A DNA stretch of 64,000 bases from Pseudomonas entomophila L48 (GTDB lineage: Bacteria; Pseudomonadota; Gammaproteobacteria; Pseudomonadales; Pseudomonadaceae). Location of the stretch: NCBI RefSeq assembly GCF_000026105.1, contig NC_008027.1, positions 1,174,501 through 1,238,500 of the forward strand, in the 5' to 3' direction. Within the stretch, counting starts at the first letter, position 1; each line of letters starts with the position of its first letter. Positions 45,066 to 54,907 of this stretch are shown piece after piece. Made by a program: the position numbers and the translations under genes. The notes below the pieces were generated by a model, which ran no database searches, had not been told where the DNA came from, and saw only the letters and a list, made by a program, of their open reading frames with translations.

Positions 45066-45458
45066 GTGGATGAGAAACAACGCTACGAAGCAGGCATGAA
45101 GGTGCGCCGCGCGGTGCTGGGTGACGCCCATGTCGACCGCAGCCTGGAGAAGCTCAACGACTTCAACGGCGAGTTCCAGGAAATGATCACCCGCCATGCC
45201 TGGGGCGATATCTGGACCCGCCCCGGGTTGCCCCGGCACACCCGCAGCCTGATCACCATCGCCATGCTGATCGGCATGAACCGCAATGACGAACTCAAGC
45301 TGCACCTGCGCGCGGCGGCCAACAACGGCGTGACGCGGGAAGAGATCAAGGAAGTGATCATGCAGAGCGCGATCTATTGCGGGATTCCCGCCGCCAATGC
45401 CACGTTCCACCTGGCGGAGTCGGTGTGGGATGAGCTGGGGGTCGAGTCGCGCGGTTGA
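45066..45458 (+). CDS. pcaC: 4-carboxymuconolactone decarboxylase
   Basis: This 130-residue small helical enzyme decarboxylates gamma-carboxymuconolactone. The CMD fold is shown by 'RPGLPRHTRSLITIAMLIG' and 'REEIKEVIMQSAIYCGIPAANATF' split over the last helices. Start is GTG at 45066, ten bases after pcaD. In this cluster PcaC stands alone, not fused to PcaD. Confidence 0.92.
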   Translation: MDEKQRYEAGMKVRRAVLGDAHVDRSLEKLNDFNGEFQEMITRHAWGDIWTRPGLPRHTRSLITIAMLIGMNRNDELKLHLRAAANNGVTREEIKEVIMQSAIYCGIPAANATFHLAESVWDELGVESRG

Positions 45459-45480
45459 GCGCACCTGCGGCCCGAAACGC

Positions 45481-45518
45481 AACGAGGCCGCTGCCAGGGG
45501 ACTGGCAGCGGCCTCGTT
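45481..45518. terminator. Strong 17-bp hairpin between pcaC and gcd
   Basis: AACGAGGCCGCTGCCAG and CTGGCAGCGGCCTCGTT pair perfectly around a GGGA loop. T runs are short on both sides, but it sits at the meeting point of two operons and probably ends both. Confidence 0.75.
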
Positions 45519-45557
45519 GGTTGATGCGGTGGTGCGGGCACCACCGCTCAGGCGGGC

Positions 45558-47969
45558 TTACTCAGCCAGCTTGTAGGCGATGATGTAGTCGCCCATGCGG
45601 GTGCCCAGCGAGCCATGGCCGCCGGCGGTCACCAGCACGTACTGCTTGCCGTCCTTGCCGGTGTAGGTCATCGGCGTGGCCTGGCCGCCTGCCGGCAGGC
45701 GGCCTTTCCACAGCTCCTGGCCGTTCTTCACGTCATAGGCGCGCAGGTACTGGTCCAGGGTGCCGCTGAGGAAGCCGACGCCACTAGCGGTGACGATCGA
45801 GCCGCCCATGCTCGGTACGCCCACCGGCATGCCGATCGGTACCGGGGTGCTGTCACGGGTGGTGCCGTTCTTGTGCTTCCACACCACCTTGTTGGTGAAC
45901 AGATCAATGGCCGCCACATAGCCCCAGGCCGGCGCCTGGCACGGGATGCCGATCGGCGACATGAACGGGTGCATGGTCACCGCGTACGGCGCGCCAGCGT
46001 TTGGCTGCACACCGCTGGTCTCGCTTTCGCGCTTGCTGCCTTCGGCCACCTGTTCGCGGGGGATCATCTTCGACACGAACGCCATGTAGTTCGGCGAGGT
46101 GAAGAGGATCTGGCGCACCGGGTCGACCGACACGCTGCCCCAATTGAACACACCGACGTTACCCGGGTAGACCAGGCTGCCCTGCTCGGACGGCGGGGTG
46201 TACTGGCCTTCGTAGCGCAGGCCGCGGAACTGGATGCGGCAGAGCATCTGGTCGAACGGCGTGGCGCCCCACATGGCCTGTTCGGTCAGTTCAGGGCCGA
46301 GCAGGTTGAGGTCGGAGCGGGCCTGGGTTGGTGCGGTGTGGTCGCCTTTCACGGCGCCTTGCGGTACCGGGATCTCGCGGATCGGCACGATCGGCGTGCC
46401 GTCGCGGCGGTCGAGCACGTACAGGCTGCCCTGCTTGGTCGGCACGATGACCGCCGGCTTGACGCCGTCATCGGTCTTCAGGTGGACCAGGGTGGGCTGG
46501 CTGCCGACGTCCATGTCCCACAGGTCGTGGTGGGTGAACTGGTAGTTCCAGCGCGCCTTGCCGGTGGCCAGGTCCAGGGCGACGATGCCAGCGCTGTACT
46601 TCTCGGCGCCCGGGGTGCGGTCGGCGCCCCACTGGTCCGGGGTCTGGTTGCCCAGGGGCAGGTAGATCATGCCGAGGTCTTCATCGACGCTGGCGATCGA
46701 CCACATGTTGGCCGAGTTGCGGCTGTACAGCTTGCCGTCGGCCAGGGGCTTGGTGTCGTCCGGGTTGTTGCTGTCCCAGTTCCACACCAGGTGGCCGTCG
46801 TGCACGTCGTAGGCGCGGATCACGCCGGACGGCTCGTTGGTCGACTCGTTGTCGGTGACGTGGCCACCGATGATCACCAGGCTGCGGGTGATCGCGGCCG
46901 GCGAAGTGGAGTAGTAGCCACCCGCGGTGAACGGGCCGATGCCGCGGGTCAGGTCGATCACGCCCTGGTTGGCGAAGCCCTCGCAGACCTTGCCGTTGTC
47001 GGCGTTGATGGCGATCAGGCGGGCGTCGGCGGTGGGCAGGTAGAGGCGGCGCGGGCAGGCCTGGGCCACGGCCTGGCCGGCATCGGACACCTTCGGAGCC
47101 GGGCTGCCGTCACGGCTGACGTAGCTGTTCTCGTCGTAGTACGAGACGCCGCGGCAGGTCATGTGGGCGAAGCCCTTGAAGGTGCCGGTAGGGCTCTTGA
47201 CCTGCGGGTCGTAGCGCCAGATCTCGGCGCCGGTGTCCGGGTCCAGGGCCAGCAGCCGGCTGTGGGCGGTGCAGGCATAGAGCATGCCGTTGACCTTCAG
47301 CGGGGTGTTCTGGTTGGTCAGCTCCACCGGGTCGTTTTCGGTCGGCAGGTCGCCGGTGCGGATGCGCCAGGCTTCTTCCAGGCGGTAGGCGTTCTGCGGG
47401 GTGATCTGGCGCAGCGGCGAATAGCGGTCGCCGTGCTCGGTGCGGCCATAGGCCTGCCATTCACCGTCCGGCATGGCTGGCGCGGCGCTGCCCATCTCGC
47501 TGTCGTCACGGCTGAATGCGCCTTGGATTTCGCCGGGGTGGGTGAACTGGCTGGCGATCGCGGTCGCGCCGGAAGTCAGCACGGCCACGCTGAGCAGGGC
47601 GGTGTTGATTTTCGACGCCGGGCCTTGCAGCGGGCGACGGGCCCACGGCAATAGCAGGACCACGCCGATGGCGAACCAGATGGCCAGGCGCGGCACCAGT
47701 TGCCACCAGTCCAGGCCCACTTCCCACAGCGCCCACACGGTGCTGCCCAGCAGCACCAGGCCATACAGGCCCAGGGCGATGCGGCGCTTGGCCAGCAGCA
47801 GGATGCCGGATAGGGCGAAGCCGATCCCGGCGATCAGGTAGTAAAGCGAACCGCCCAGCTGGCTCAGCTTGATGCCGCCGGCCAGCAGGGCAAGCCCCAT
47901 CAGCAACAGCAGCACGCCCATCAGGCGCGGTAGCCAGCGGGTTCCATTCTTGGCACCGTCAGTGCTCAT
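45558..47969 (-). CDS. gcd: PQQ-dependent membrane glucose dehydrogenase
   Basis: This 803-residue quinoprotein has five N-terminal membrane segments within about residues 12-150, then a periplasmic eight-bladed propeller. Seen in it: 'YGRTEHGDRYSPLRQITPQN' split at the entry, 'HDLWDMDVGSQPTL' and 'PVGVPSMGGSIVTASGVGF'. It oxidises glucose to gluconolactone and passes electrons to ubiquinone. Its gene lies just before oprB on the minus strand but is downstream in transcription (oprB, then gcd 31 bp later). Confidence 0.93.
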   Translation of the reverse strand: MSTDGAKNGTRWLPRLMGVLLLLMGLALLAGGIKLSQLGGSLYYLIAGIGFALSGILLLAKRRIALGLYGLVLLGSTVWALWEVGLDWWQLVPRLAIWFAIGVVLLLPWARRPLQGPASKINTALLSVAVLTSGATAIASQFTHPGEIQGAFSRDDSEMGSAAPAMPDGEWQAYGRTEHGDRYSPLRQITPQNAYRLEEAWRIRTGDLPTENDPVELTNQNTPLKVNGMLYACTAHSRLLALDPDTGAEIWRYDPQVKSPTGTFKGFAHMTCRGVSYYDENSYVSRDGSPAPKVSDAGQAVAQACPRRLYLPTADARLIAINADNGKVCEGFANQGVIDLTRGIGPFTAGGYYSTSPAAITRSLVIIGGHVTDNESTNEPSGVIRAYDVHDGHLVWNWDSNNPDDTKPLADGKLYSRNSANMWSIASVDEDLGMIYLPLGNQTPDQWGADRTPGAEKYSAGIVALDLATGKARWNYQFTHHDLWDMDVGSQPTLVHLKTDDGVKPAVIVPTKQGSLYVLDRRDGTPIVPIREIPVPQGAVKGDHTAPTQARSDLNLLGPELTEQAMWGATPFDQMLCRIQFRGLRYEGQYTPPSEQGSLVYPGNVGVFNWGSVSVDPVRQILFTSPNYMAFVSKMIPREQVAEGSKRESETSGVQPNAGAPYAVTMHPFMSPIGIPCQAPAWGYVAAIDLFTNKVVWKHKNGTTRDSTPVPIGMPVGVPSMGGSIVTASGVGFLSGTLDQYLRAYDVKNGQELWKGRLPAGGQATPMTYTGKDGKQYVLVTAGGHGSLGTRMGDYIIAYKLAE

Positions 47970-48000
47970 CGTATGTTCTCCGTAGTGTGGAAGGGTCGGG

Positions 48001-49350
48001 TTAGAACGTGCTCTGGATCTTCAAACCACCGATCAGCGCGTCGTCGACGTGCGACACGCCGCCCGGGTGGCGGATGTACTGCAGGTTCGGGCGCACCGTG
48101 AGCCAGTCGGCCAGGTGGATGCCGTAGTAGAGTTCGGCGCTGTACTCGGTGTCCTGCACGGGCAGGAAGCCGGGGTTGTCGTAGTCGTCCAGGCCGTTGG
48201 CCTGGTTGATGAGGCGGGCGTTCTTGCGGTAGCCGGGGTTGACGTGCACGCGGGCCAGGGCGAAACCGATGTCGTCCTTGGCGCGGGCATCGAACGGCCC
48301 TTTGTAAACCACACCTGCCTGAACATAGTTGTCGATGGCATTGGTCTTCTTGTCGTGCACCGTGGCGTTGGCGAACAGGCTCAGGCCGCGCGACTGGTCC
48401 GTGGCCAGCGAGGTCACCTGCTGCTGGGCGCCCAACCACAGGCCGTGCTTGCTCGAGCTGCTGCGGTAGGCGGCGCCGCTGATGGCGGCCGGCGTGCCGT
48501 GGCTGTCCTTGAGTACATCCTGTGCCTTGGCATTACTGTAGTAGTAGCCGGCGCGATATTCCCCTTTCAGGCCATTGACCCGCGGGCTCCAGACCAGTTC
48601 GATCGGCATCACCGCGCCTTGGGTGCCGCTGCCGCTGAGCTTGAAGCCGTTGTTGCTTTCGAGGTTGGAGGGGTTCTGCTCGAACACGCCGACCTGGGCG
48701 TAGAGTTCGTCGTTCAGGTTGTAGCGCACGCGCAGTGCCCACTGGCTGACCGGCCAGTTGTACCAGATGCCGCCCACCCAGTTGCCCACCTGTGAGCCGC
48801 AGAAAGCCAGGTTCTGGAAGTCGCAGGGGAAGCTGTTGAAGTCCTCGCCCTCACCGAAACGGCCGAATTTCACGTCCAGCGCGCCGTCGAAGTACTTCTG
48901 CTTGATCCACATCTGGGTCAGCCGCCAGGTTTCGCCTCGCCCCCAGACTTCCTGGGCCGAGGTGAAGCCGCCGACGCGCGGGTCGTTGATGCGGTCGTTG
49001 CTGATGTTGTCGCCATGACGCTCGGTGACGGTCAGCTGGAACTCGGTGTCCTGCCAGCCAAGGATCTTTTGCAGGTCCATGTTCACACCAAAGGTGAACT
49101 GGTCGCTGTAGCGCGCGGCGCGGTCATGGCTGTAGCCGCCGTGCAGGTTGCTGCCCATCTCGCCGGTGTAGCCGAGGGTGAAGTCGTAGCCTTTCTCCAG
49201 CAGTTCACTGCGGGTGCCACCCCAGTCACCGAGCATCCAGGGGGAATCCTTGGCGAACATTTCGCTGGCGCTGGTGGTGGGGGAGGAGAGGCTGCCGAGC
49301 AGGGTGGCGAGGGCGAGGCCAGAGTAGCGGGTCTTGGGCAGTTGGAACAT
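48001..49350 (-). CDS. oprB: Carbohydrate-selective porin OprB
   Basis: This 449-residue outer-membrane beta-barrel has a signal peptide (about residues 1-28, 'LLGSLSSPTTSASE') and the OprB family start 'MLGDWGGTRSELLEKGYDF'. It ends in aromatic Phe ('LKIQSTF') as barrels do. It admits glucose and other sugars to the periplasm, feeding Gcd encoded just after it. An unusual palindrome sits next to its start codon. Confidence 0.9.
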   Translation of the reverse strand: MFQLPKTRYSGLALATLLGSLSSPTTSASEMFAKDSPWMLGDWGGTRSELLEKGYDFTLGYTGEMGSNLHGGYSHDRAARYSDQFTFGVNMDLQKILGWQDTEFQLTVTERHGDNISNDRINDPRVGGFTSAQEVWGRGETWRLTQMWIKQKYFDGALDVKFGRFGEGEDFNSFPCDFQNLAFCGSQVGNWVGGIWYNWPVSQWALRVRYNLNDELYAQVGVFEQNPSNLESNNGFKLSGSGTQGAVMPIELVWSPRVNGLKGEYRAGYYYSNAKAQDVLKDSHGTPAAISGAAYRSSSSKHGLWLGAQQQVTSLATDQSRGLSLFANATVHDKKTNAIDNYVQAGVVYKGPFDARAKDDIGFALARVHVNPGYRKNARLINQANGLDDYDNPGFLPVQDTEYSAELYYGIHLADWLTVRPNLQYIRHPGGVSHVDDALIGGLKIQSTF

Positions 49351-49351
49351 G

Positions 49352-49365
49352 AGATAGCGCTATCT
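49352..49365. promoter_or_regulatory. Perfect 14-bp palindrome just before the oprB start
   Basis: AGATAGCGCTATCT begins one base before the ATG (minus strand). A hairpin of this strength in the mRNA would bury the start site, and as DNA it could bind a dimeric repressor. Upstream of it lies CAACAATCAAAAG, near the CA-rich Crc/Hfq motif type. Confidence 0.5.
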
Positions 49366-49590
49366 TTTGATTGTTGAAGAAACGGCAAGCGCAACGAAGC
49401 GCGGGTCTTCGAGGGGAATTGGCTGCGAAGGATATGCAGTGAAGCGATTCAGCTTGCGGCGGGGAGGATATAGGGGAAGTTGTAAGAAAAAAAGACAAAA
49501 TGTCGCAGGGGATTGTTGCTCCTGCAGTAACAGTCGTCGGCACGTCGGGCAAGGACCGCCATCTCAGGTCAGCCCTTGCCGTTCCAGCTG
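49366..49590. other. oprB upstream region
   Basis: 225 bp between oprB and the end of the TcB gene. It must hold the oprB promoter; no CDS or clear repeat is seen. Confidence 0.4.
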
Positions 49591-52500
49591 TCACTGGCCG
49601 CGCCTGCGCTTCGCTCGGCCAATCACATCCTTCAAGGTGTCGTTCTCATCCTCTGTTACCCGGAACCAGGGGTAGATCTGCTCGCGCCATTCGTAATTCA
49701 CCCATTCGCCGTCAACCTCTTCGCCGGAGGCCCGCACCACCTTGCATTCTCGACCCAAAGCATCGTAGACGTGGGTATCGGCGTAGATCCCCGCGCGTGC
49801 ACTGTCATCGCTCACCCAATGCCAGTCGTCCAGGTAGAAGGGTAGCCAGACACGCACGGGTTGGCCCTTGTTGTCGAATTCCGTCTTGCCGGTCACTGCC
49901 CAGCGCACGTCTACATCGTCTTCTTTTGCCGTGCCATCCGGTTTGGTTACAAGTCCACCTGTTTCCGCGTCGTGGAAGAATGCTTTCCCTGGAGGGTTGA
50001 GAATGGCCGTCTGCAGTACTTGCCCACCGCCGTTCAGCATCACGCGCACCCGTACCTGTTGTTGTTCATCGCTGTCGTAGCGGTCGGTCTGGATCTGAAT
50101 GACATGGGGTGGCGCACGGCCTTCCATCGTTGGCTGCGCGACAATGCCATCGCGTTGCAGGCGCTTGGCGTCGCGTTCCCATTCCCGTTCGCTGCAGCGC
50201 TGACCGGAGTTGGAGCCGTCGGCTAGCAGCTTCAGGGGCATCCAACTGTCGGCGATGACCGTAAACGCCTGTGCCACGGGTACGTTCTTGGTGACGTTCA
50301 ACGCCACGGCCTCTTCGACGGTGAGCGGCGGAGTGAATAACTTGTCCTTGTCGTAGCCGACATGCTCCGGTTTACCAGCCTCCGTACCATAAAAGCGCGT
50401 ATGCAGGACCCGCCCCAACGAATCCAATGTCACCTTGCTGGTGTTGTCGTTGGCATCGAAGATTTCGATGGGGGTCAGGAACCGCCAGTCGTAGGCCTTC
50501 ACTTCACTGGTCAGGCCCGCCGCGTCGGTCACCTTTTTCACGGCAATGTCATACGCGGTGTATTCCAGATGACTGGGGCCGGTGAGGGTGCTTTCCTGCA
50601 CGGTTTCCGGCAGCCAGAAACGGGTCTCGCCGTGGTAGGTGGTGATGCCGTGATGCCCGGCATAGGCCCCCTCGATCGCAGGTTCGAACGGGATACCGGG
50701 TGCGCCCAGGCCATCAGGGTCGTGCGGGTCATCCAGCTCCAGTGCATCCGCCGGGCGGCTCATCGCGATATAGCCACCTCGTTTGAGCACCTCCTCCAGT
50801 GACTCCTCCTGCACCCGGTTGTCGAGCAGTACCTGAACATTCTTCAGCCATGTCCGAGCGTGGGGCGGCAAGGTGGGGTCGCGGTCAACCGCTTGGCAAC
50901 CGGCCAAGGTACAGCGCCAGAACACTTCCTTGGTCATCGTGCTGGCCAGCGCGCGGTAGAGCGTATTCATGTCATCGCTATCCGCGCCCGCCAGCTCGGC
51001 AAACCAGAGCATCACGTCCGCCAGTGCGGCATCTGGTACGCGGTTCTGCTTGTACAGCGCATCCTGCAAGCCCTCTGGCAGTCCGGCGGGGTCGGCGGCC
51101 ATCAGCAGCAGGCTCAACTCCTCTACGGAGATGATTTGCTTCAAGGCACTGCGCAGCACCTGGCAGGCTGCCGTGTCCAGCGGGCTGTCCTGTATCAGGT
51201 GGGTCATCAGTACCGCATAGAGTACGTGCGCATCGGGTGTCGGCAGGCGCTTGTGCACGCGGGTCAGCACGGCTGGGTCGGCCTGCGGGCGGCCCAGTGC
51301 ATCCAAGACCAGCTGTTGCAGGGTAAGTCCGAATGTGGGCTCCAGAGCCTCGAGCGAGGCTTTGTCCAACATCGCCGTGCGGGTATAGGCCACCAGCGCC
51401 GGAATCGATGGGGTATCGGATGCACCGCTGCCGTCGGCCTTCCGCCAGAGGACTTTCTGGTAGCCGGTCAGCGTGAAGCTGTCGGGGTATGTCGATGGCA
51501 GGTTGGGCCAATTCTCAATCGAGTATCCACCCTTTGGAATTCCGTCACTGGGGACAAGCACGGCATCCGAGCGGGTCGAGCCTGGAAGTCCGATCGCCCA
51601 GTTACCGTTTTCCGTCAGGTTGTGCACGGTTGCGCGGGCAAGGTTTATCCAGCAGTCGTACTGCTGGTCATCGCAACTGGCGGTGATCAACCCCTCGGGC
51701 AGTGCTTCCGGGTAGATGCGCCGCGCCGTATCTTCCTCTTCCAGCTCGGCGGGAGACAGCAGCCGAGGGTAGTTGATGGTTGCACTTTCCAGAACATTAC
51801 CGTATTCGTCCTGTTCAAGGACGATGGCTTGATTCACCACGGGGTCTTGGGTGATGCGTTCGCAGGCGAAGGTCAATACTTCCACGGGGGTTACCAAGGC
51901 CGCCGGGCGCTCGGCATCGAGGGTGTCGTGCATGCGCACTTGAAGGCGATTGGTGACAACGCTGTAGGGCTTGCCGGCCCGCTCGCTGCCGTCCTCACCA
52001 TACACTTCGATGCGCCGCACTTGGCCACGCACGGCACGATACAACCAAGGGCGCAATGTAGGCGTTGGCTCCAAGGGCTCTTCGCTGCCACCGGTCCAAT
52101 GGCTGAAGCGAACCAACGCTTGAGGGAAGTGTGCGTCCATATCGACAAAGGCATCTTCCGCGACCAGGTCGCGTGCCTCGATCCCGGTATGGAACCAGGT
52201 ACAGGTGCGGCTTGGCGGAGACAGGTCTGCCGCCGCCAGTTCGGCCCGCTCATTGGTATCGCGCTGGGTCAACCGCGAGAAACCGGCAAATTCGCGCTCT
52301 TGAGCATCCCATACACCTCCGAGGTAGGTGGTCTCGCTACCAAGGCTGAGCCCCGTGATTTCGTTGATTGTCGTTACCCGGCTGACCGTGTGCACGGGGA
52401 AGGGCAGATAGCTCACCGGCACTCTACCGGTGCGGGCGAGCACGTCGGCCTTATGGTCGAGCCAGGCCTGCGCCGAGCTTCGGTATTCCAGGTGGGTGGA

Positions 52501-54699
52501 GCTGCCGGCATTGTCGGATACCTTGGTCAGCAGCCAGGGACGATGGTCGTTGAAGTGGTACAGCCAGCTTCGCGGTCCGTTATCTTCGCCTGCGTGCGGT
52601 ATGGTCAGCAGGAGGTCGGCGGTACCCTGCCCACGAATGTCCGCGACCTGCAGTTGGCAGGTGGCATCCAGTTTCCTACCCGGGGGGGCGGGAATGGGAG
52701 CACCCTCGACGTACTGGTTGCCACATTGGCTGACGAATACCTTGATATCGTCCGGTGTCATATACAGGATATCCGTGGTGCCTGAACCGTCGGTATCGGC
52801 CAGGAAGACCCTCGATGCCTCGAACTTCTCGATTTTAAAACCGCCAATCTTTACCCCGTCATCAAATCTGCCACCGCCTAGCGATGGCCACAGGGTTACG
52901 CCGTCGCCCGTGATCCTCACCAAATGCTGCTGGCCACTGCCTGCGGGGTCGGCGAAGGCGACCAGCTGATTCTCAGAGAATTCCAGCGACGGTAAGGGTT
53001 CACTGCCTTGATAATTTTTGATCAGCGGGGGCTTCCAGCCTTTGGTGCCGTTTGCCGGGTACACTCGAACGGACTTGGGGCCCAGCGCTCTCAGCAGGAC
53101 GACGTCGTCCTGGCTGTTGCCGGTGAGGTCTGCCAGGCGCGCCTGCGGATGCGCATACTCCACTGGCAGCCCCGCCAGGGGTACCAGCGTGCCCCAGGTA
53201 CCGTCCGGCGCCAGGGTGAAGCTGCCTTGCAGAGCGCTCGTGATGACCAGCCATTCCGGTTGGCCATCGCTGTTCAGGTCGACCAAGGTGCCATCGGTGC
53301 CTTCAAGGGGAAACGCCAGCGGCACGGCCTTGCCCCAGGTGACCAGGTCGCTCCCGGCGGGATCGTCCAGGCGTTTTGGTTCCCGGTAGTGCCAGGCACC
53401 GTTGTCGAGGTACAGCATGCCGGGAATGCCTTCGCCATACAGGTCAGCCATCTGCCAGTTGGGTTGCCAGAAACCGTCCAGGGCCGGCAGGGGATCCCAG
53501 TCGCTGGCCTTCACTTCGTTTGCCTTCCGATCCCCGATTTCTCGGCCTGGACGGGTCATCCAGAACTCAAGGGGCGGCATGCGCAAACGTGGATCGTGGG
53601 TGATCTGTTCAACGGACTCGAGGAGGCTGGTCACCGAGCTGCTGTCATGGCGCAGGTGGTGGTGGGCTACCCATTCCGGTGTCGCGTCGGTGCCGCCATT
53701 CAAGAGCCCAGTGCGGCGCCAGAGCAGTACATCCCGGCACAGGCGGCGCAGACGTACGTTGAAGCCATAACGCCAGAATGAGTGGCGATCCTTGCGAACT
53801 TTCCATTCGATCTTCTGGCCGTTCTCCCGTGGAGGGGGCGGTGGCTTGTCCGGGCCGGTTTCGAATTCGCCGTAATAGAATTGTGCGAACTCCAGGAACT
53901 CGTTTTCATCGAAGGCGTCCGCTGGAATCAGCAGTGTCTTCGAGTATTTGACATACCTGGCGTAGACCGAATCCGGATAGACATTGGCAACCTTCGGATG
54001 AGCTTGTATTTCCTCCGGGTCGCAGTCTTCTTCATCCTCATTGCGGTAAAGGTACACAAGATGGTCGTCGCTATTGAAGGACAGAGTCTCTTCGATGTAC
54101 CAGCCCGCGACACGCGTTGGCGTAGATTCGCTTGGATTGGTTTCCTGCAGGCGGGCCGACGGCGACCAACCATAAAGCGACAGGCTGTTGTCAGGCAAAG
54201 CATGCAGCCAGAAACCAGGATGATTCCCATCGGACTTAGGTACCCAGTGCTCCAGGCGTTCTGCCTTGCTGAAGGTACGCGTGCGCCATGAGGTGCCGCT
54301 GTACTCACCTGCAATGCCGGAACGTTTGAGCAGATCGTCGTCGACTGCTTCACCGTCCTTCAGTATTTCCTCACCCGATGGCCCCACCATGCGGTCATTG
54401 CCGAGGTAATCGGGGAATCCGAATCGGGTCATCACGAATACCGCCGGCAACGGGCATTCCCAGCCTGCGCCGAACGCACTGTTGCCACCGCCGGAGGAGT
54501 ACTGCAGCGTCAACGTGGCCGACAGGCTTCGCCCGGCAGGGGAGGGTAACGGCAGTTGCCAGCCGGCGCTGCCATCGGGGCCGCCGGCAGACAACATGCC
54601 GCCGCCCACCGAGACCGTGCCGCCGCCTTTGGGGAGCCGAGCCTGATTGAGTAAGTTGTCACTGTTTTTCTCTGGAACCGAAGCAGATTGTTCAGGCAC
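49591..54699 (-). CDS. Tc-toxin B component (TcB/SpvB-TcdB protein) with insertion
   Basis: The protein has 1702 residues from GTG at 54699 (GGAGG six bases upstream; the ATG at 54723 lies before the ribosome site). SpvB domain comes first ('LPKGGGTVSVGGGM', 'LQYSSGGGNSAFGAGW'), then FG-GAP-like repeats ('LVDLNSDGQPEWL', 'FLADTDGSGTTDIL'), TcdB middle N and C domains, and the typical TcB end 'YPWFRVTEDENDT'. TcB is half of the cocoon that holds a TcC toxin. Known TcBs are about 1480-1500 residues; this one has about 175 extra helical residues near 1124-1300. No TcA or TcC gene is in the window. Confidence 0.85.
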   Translation of the reverse strand: MPEQSASVPEKNSDNLLNQARLPKGGGTVSVGGGMLSAGGPDGSAGWQLPLPSPAGRSLSATLTLQYSSGGGNSAFGAGWECPLPAVFVMTRFGFPDYLGNDRMVGPSGEEILKDGEAVDDDLLKRSGIAGEYSGTSWRTRTFSKAERLEHWVPKSDGNHPGFWLHALPDNSLSLYGWSPSARLQETNPSESTPTRVAGWYIEETLSFNSDDHLVYLYRNEDEEDCDPEEIQAHPKVANVYPDSVYARYVKYSKTLLIPADAFDENEFLEFAQFYYGEFETGPDKPPPPPRENGQKIEWKVRKDRHSFWRYGFNVRLRRLCRDVLLWRRTGLLNGGTDATPEWVAHHHLRHDSSSVTSLLESVEQITHDPRLRMPPLEFWMTRPGREIGDRKANEVKASDWDPLPALDGFWQPNWQMADLYGEGIPGMLYLDNGAWHYREPKRLDDPAGSDLVTWGKAVPLAFPLEGTDGTLVDLNSDGQPEWLVITSALQGSFTLAPDGTWGTLVPLAGLPVEYAHPQARLADLTGNSQDDVVLLRALGPKSVRVYPANGTKGWKPPLIKNYQGSEPLPSLEFSENQLVAFADPAGSGQQHLVRITGDGVTLWPSLGGGRFDDGVKIGGFKIEKFEASRVFLADTDGSGTTDILYMTPDDIKVFVSQCGNQYVEGAPIPAPPGRKLDATCQLQVADIRGQGTADLLLTIPHAGEDNGPRSWLYHFNDHRPWLLTKVSDNAGSSTHLEYRSSAQAWLDHKADVLARTGRVPVSYLPFPVHTVSRVTTINEITGLSLGSETTYLGGVWDAQEREFAGFSRLTQRDTNERAELAAADLSPPSRTCTWFHTGIEARDLVAEDAFVDMDAHFPQALVRFSHWTGGSEEPLEPTPTLRPWLYRAVRGQVRRIEVYGEDGSERAGKPYSVVTNRLQVRMHDTLDAERPAALVTPVEVLTFACERITQDPVVNQAIVLEQDEYGNVLESATINYPRLLSPAELEEEDTARRIYPEALPEGLITASCDDQQYDCWINLARATVHNLTENGNWAIGLPGSTRSDAVLVPSDGIPKGGYSIENWPNLPSTYPDSFTLTGYQKVLWRKADGSGASDTPSIPALVAYTRTAMLDKASLEALEPTFGLTLQQLVLDALGRPQADPAVLTRVHKRLPTPDAHVLYAVLMTHLIQDSPLDTAACQVLRSALKQIISVEELSLLLMAADPAGLPEGLQDALYKQNRVPDAALADVMLWFAELAGADSDDMNTLYRALASTMTKEVFWRCTLAGCQAVDRDPTLPPHARTWLKNVQVLLDNRVQEESLEEVLKRGGYIAMSRPADALELDDPHDPDGLGAPGIPFEPAIEGAYAGHHGITTYHGETRFWLPETVQESTLTGPSHLEYTAYDIAVKKVTDAAGLTSEVKAYDWRFLTPIEIFDANDNTSKVTLDSLGRVLHTRFYGTEAGKPEHVGYDKDKLFTPPLTVEEAVALNVTKNVPVAQAFTVIADSWMPLKLLADGSNSGQRCSEREWERDAKRLQRDGIVAQPTMEGRAPPHVIQIQTDRYDSDEQQQVRVRVMLNGGGQVLQTAILNPPGKAFFHDAETGGLVTKPDGTAKEDDVDVRWAVTGKTEFDNKGQPVRVWLPFYLDDWHWVSDDSARAGIYADTHVYDALGRECKVVRASGEEVDGEWVNYEWREQIYPWFRVTEDENDTLKDVIGRAKRRRGQ

Positions 54700-54820
54700 A
54701 GGGCACCTCCAAGGCAATGGCATCCAGAAGACGACGTTGCCTGGATTCTAGGGAGCGGCCCGGATTTGCAAAACTGGCAGAAATGCCAGGTGAGTCCTCT
54801 GTGATTGCGTGCTAGCCCCC

Positions 54821-54904
54821 GTAGGAGCCGGCTTGCCGGCGAACACCGGCACAGCCGGTGCCATGCAGCGCGTTGCCTGTATTCGCCGGCAAGCTGGCTC
54901 CTAC
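54821..54904. repeat. REPIN (GCCGGC stems)
   Basis: Inverted copies 54821-54844 and 54882-54904 with an internal CACCGGC/GCCGGTG hairpin sit between the TcB promoter side and the receptor end; the second arm has one drifted base (AAGCTGG). Confidence 0.82.
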
Positions 54905-54907
54905 CGG

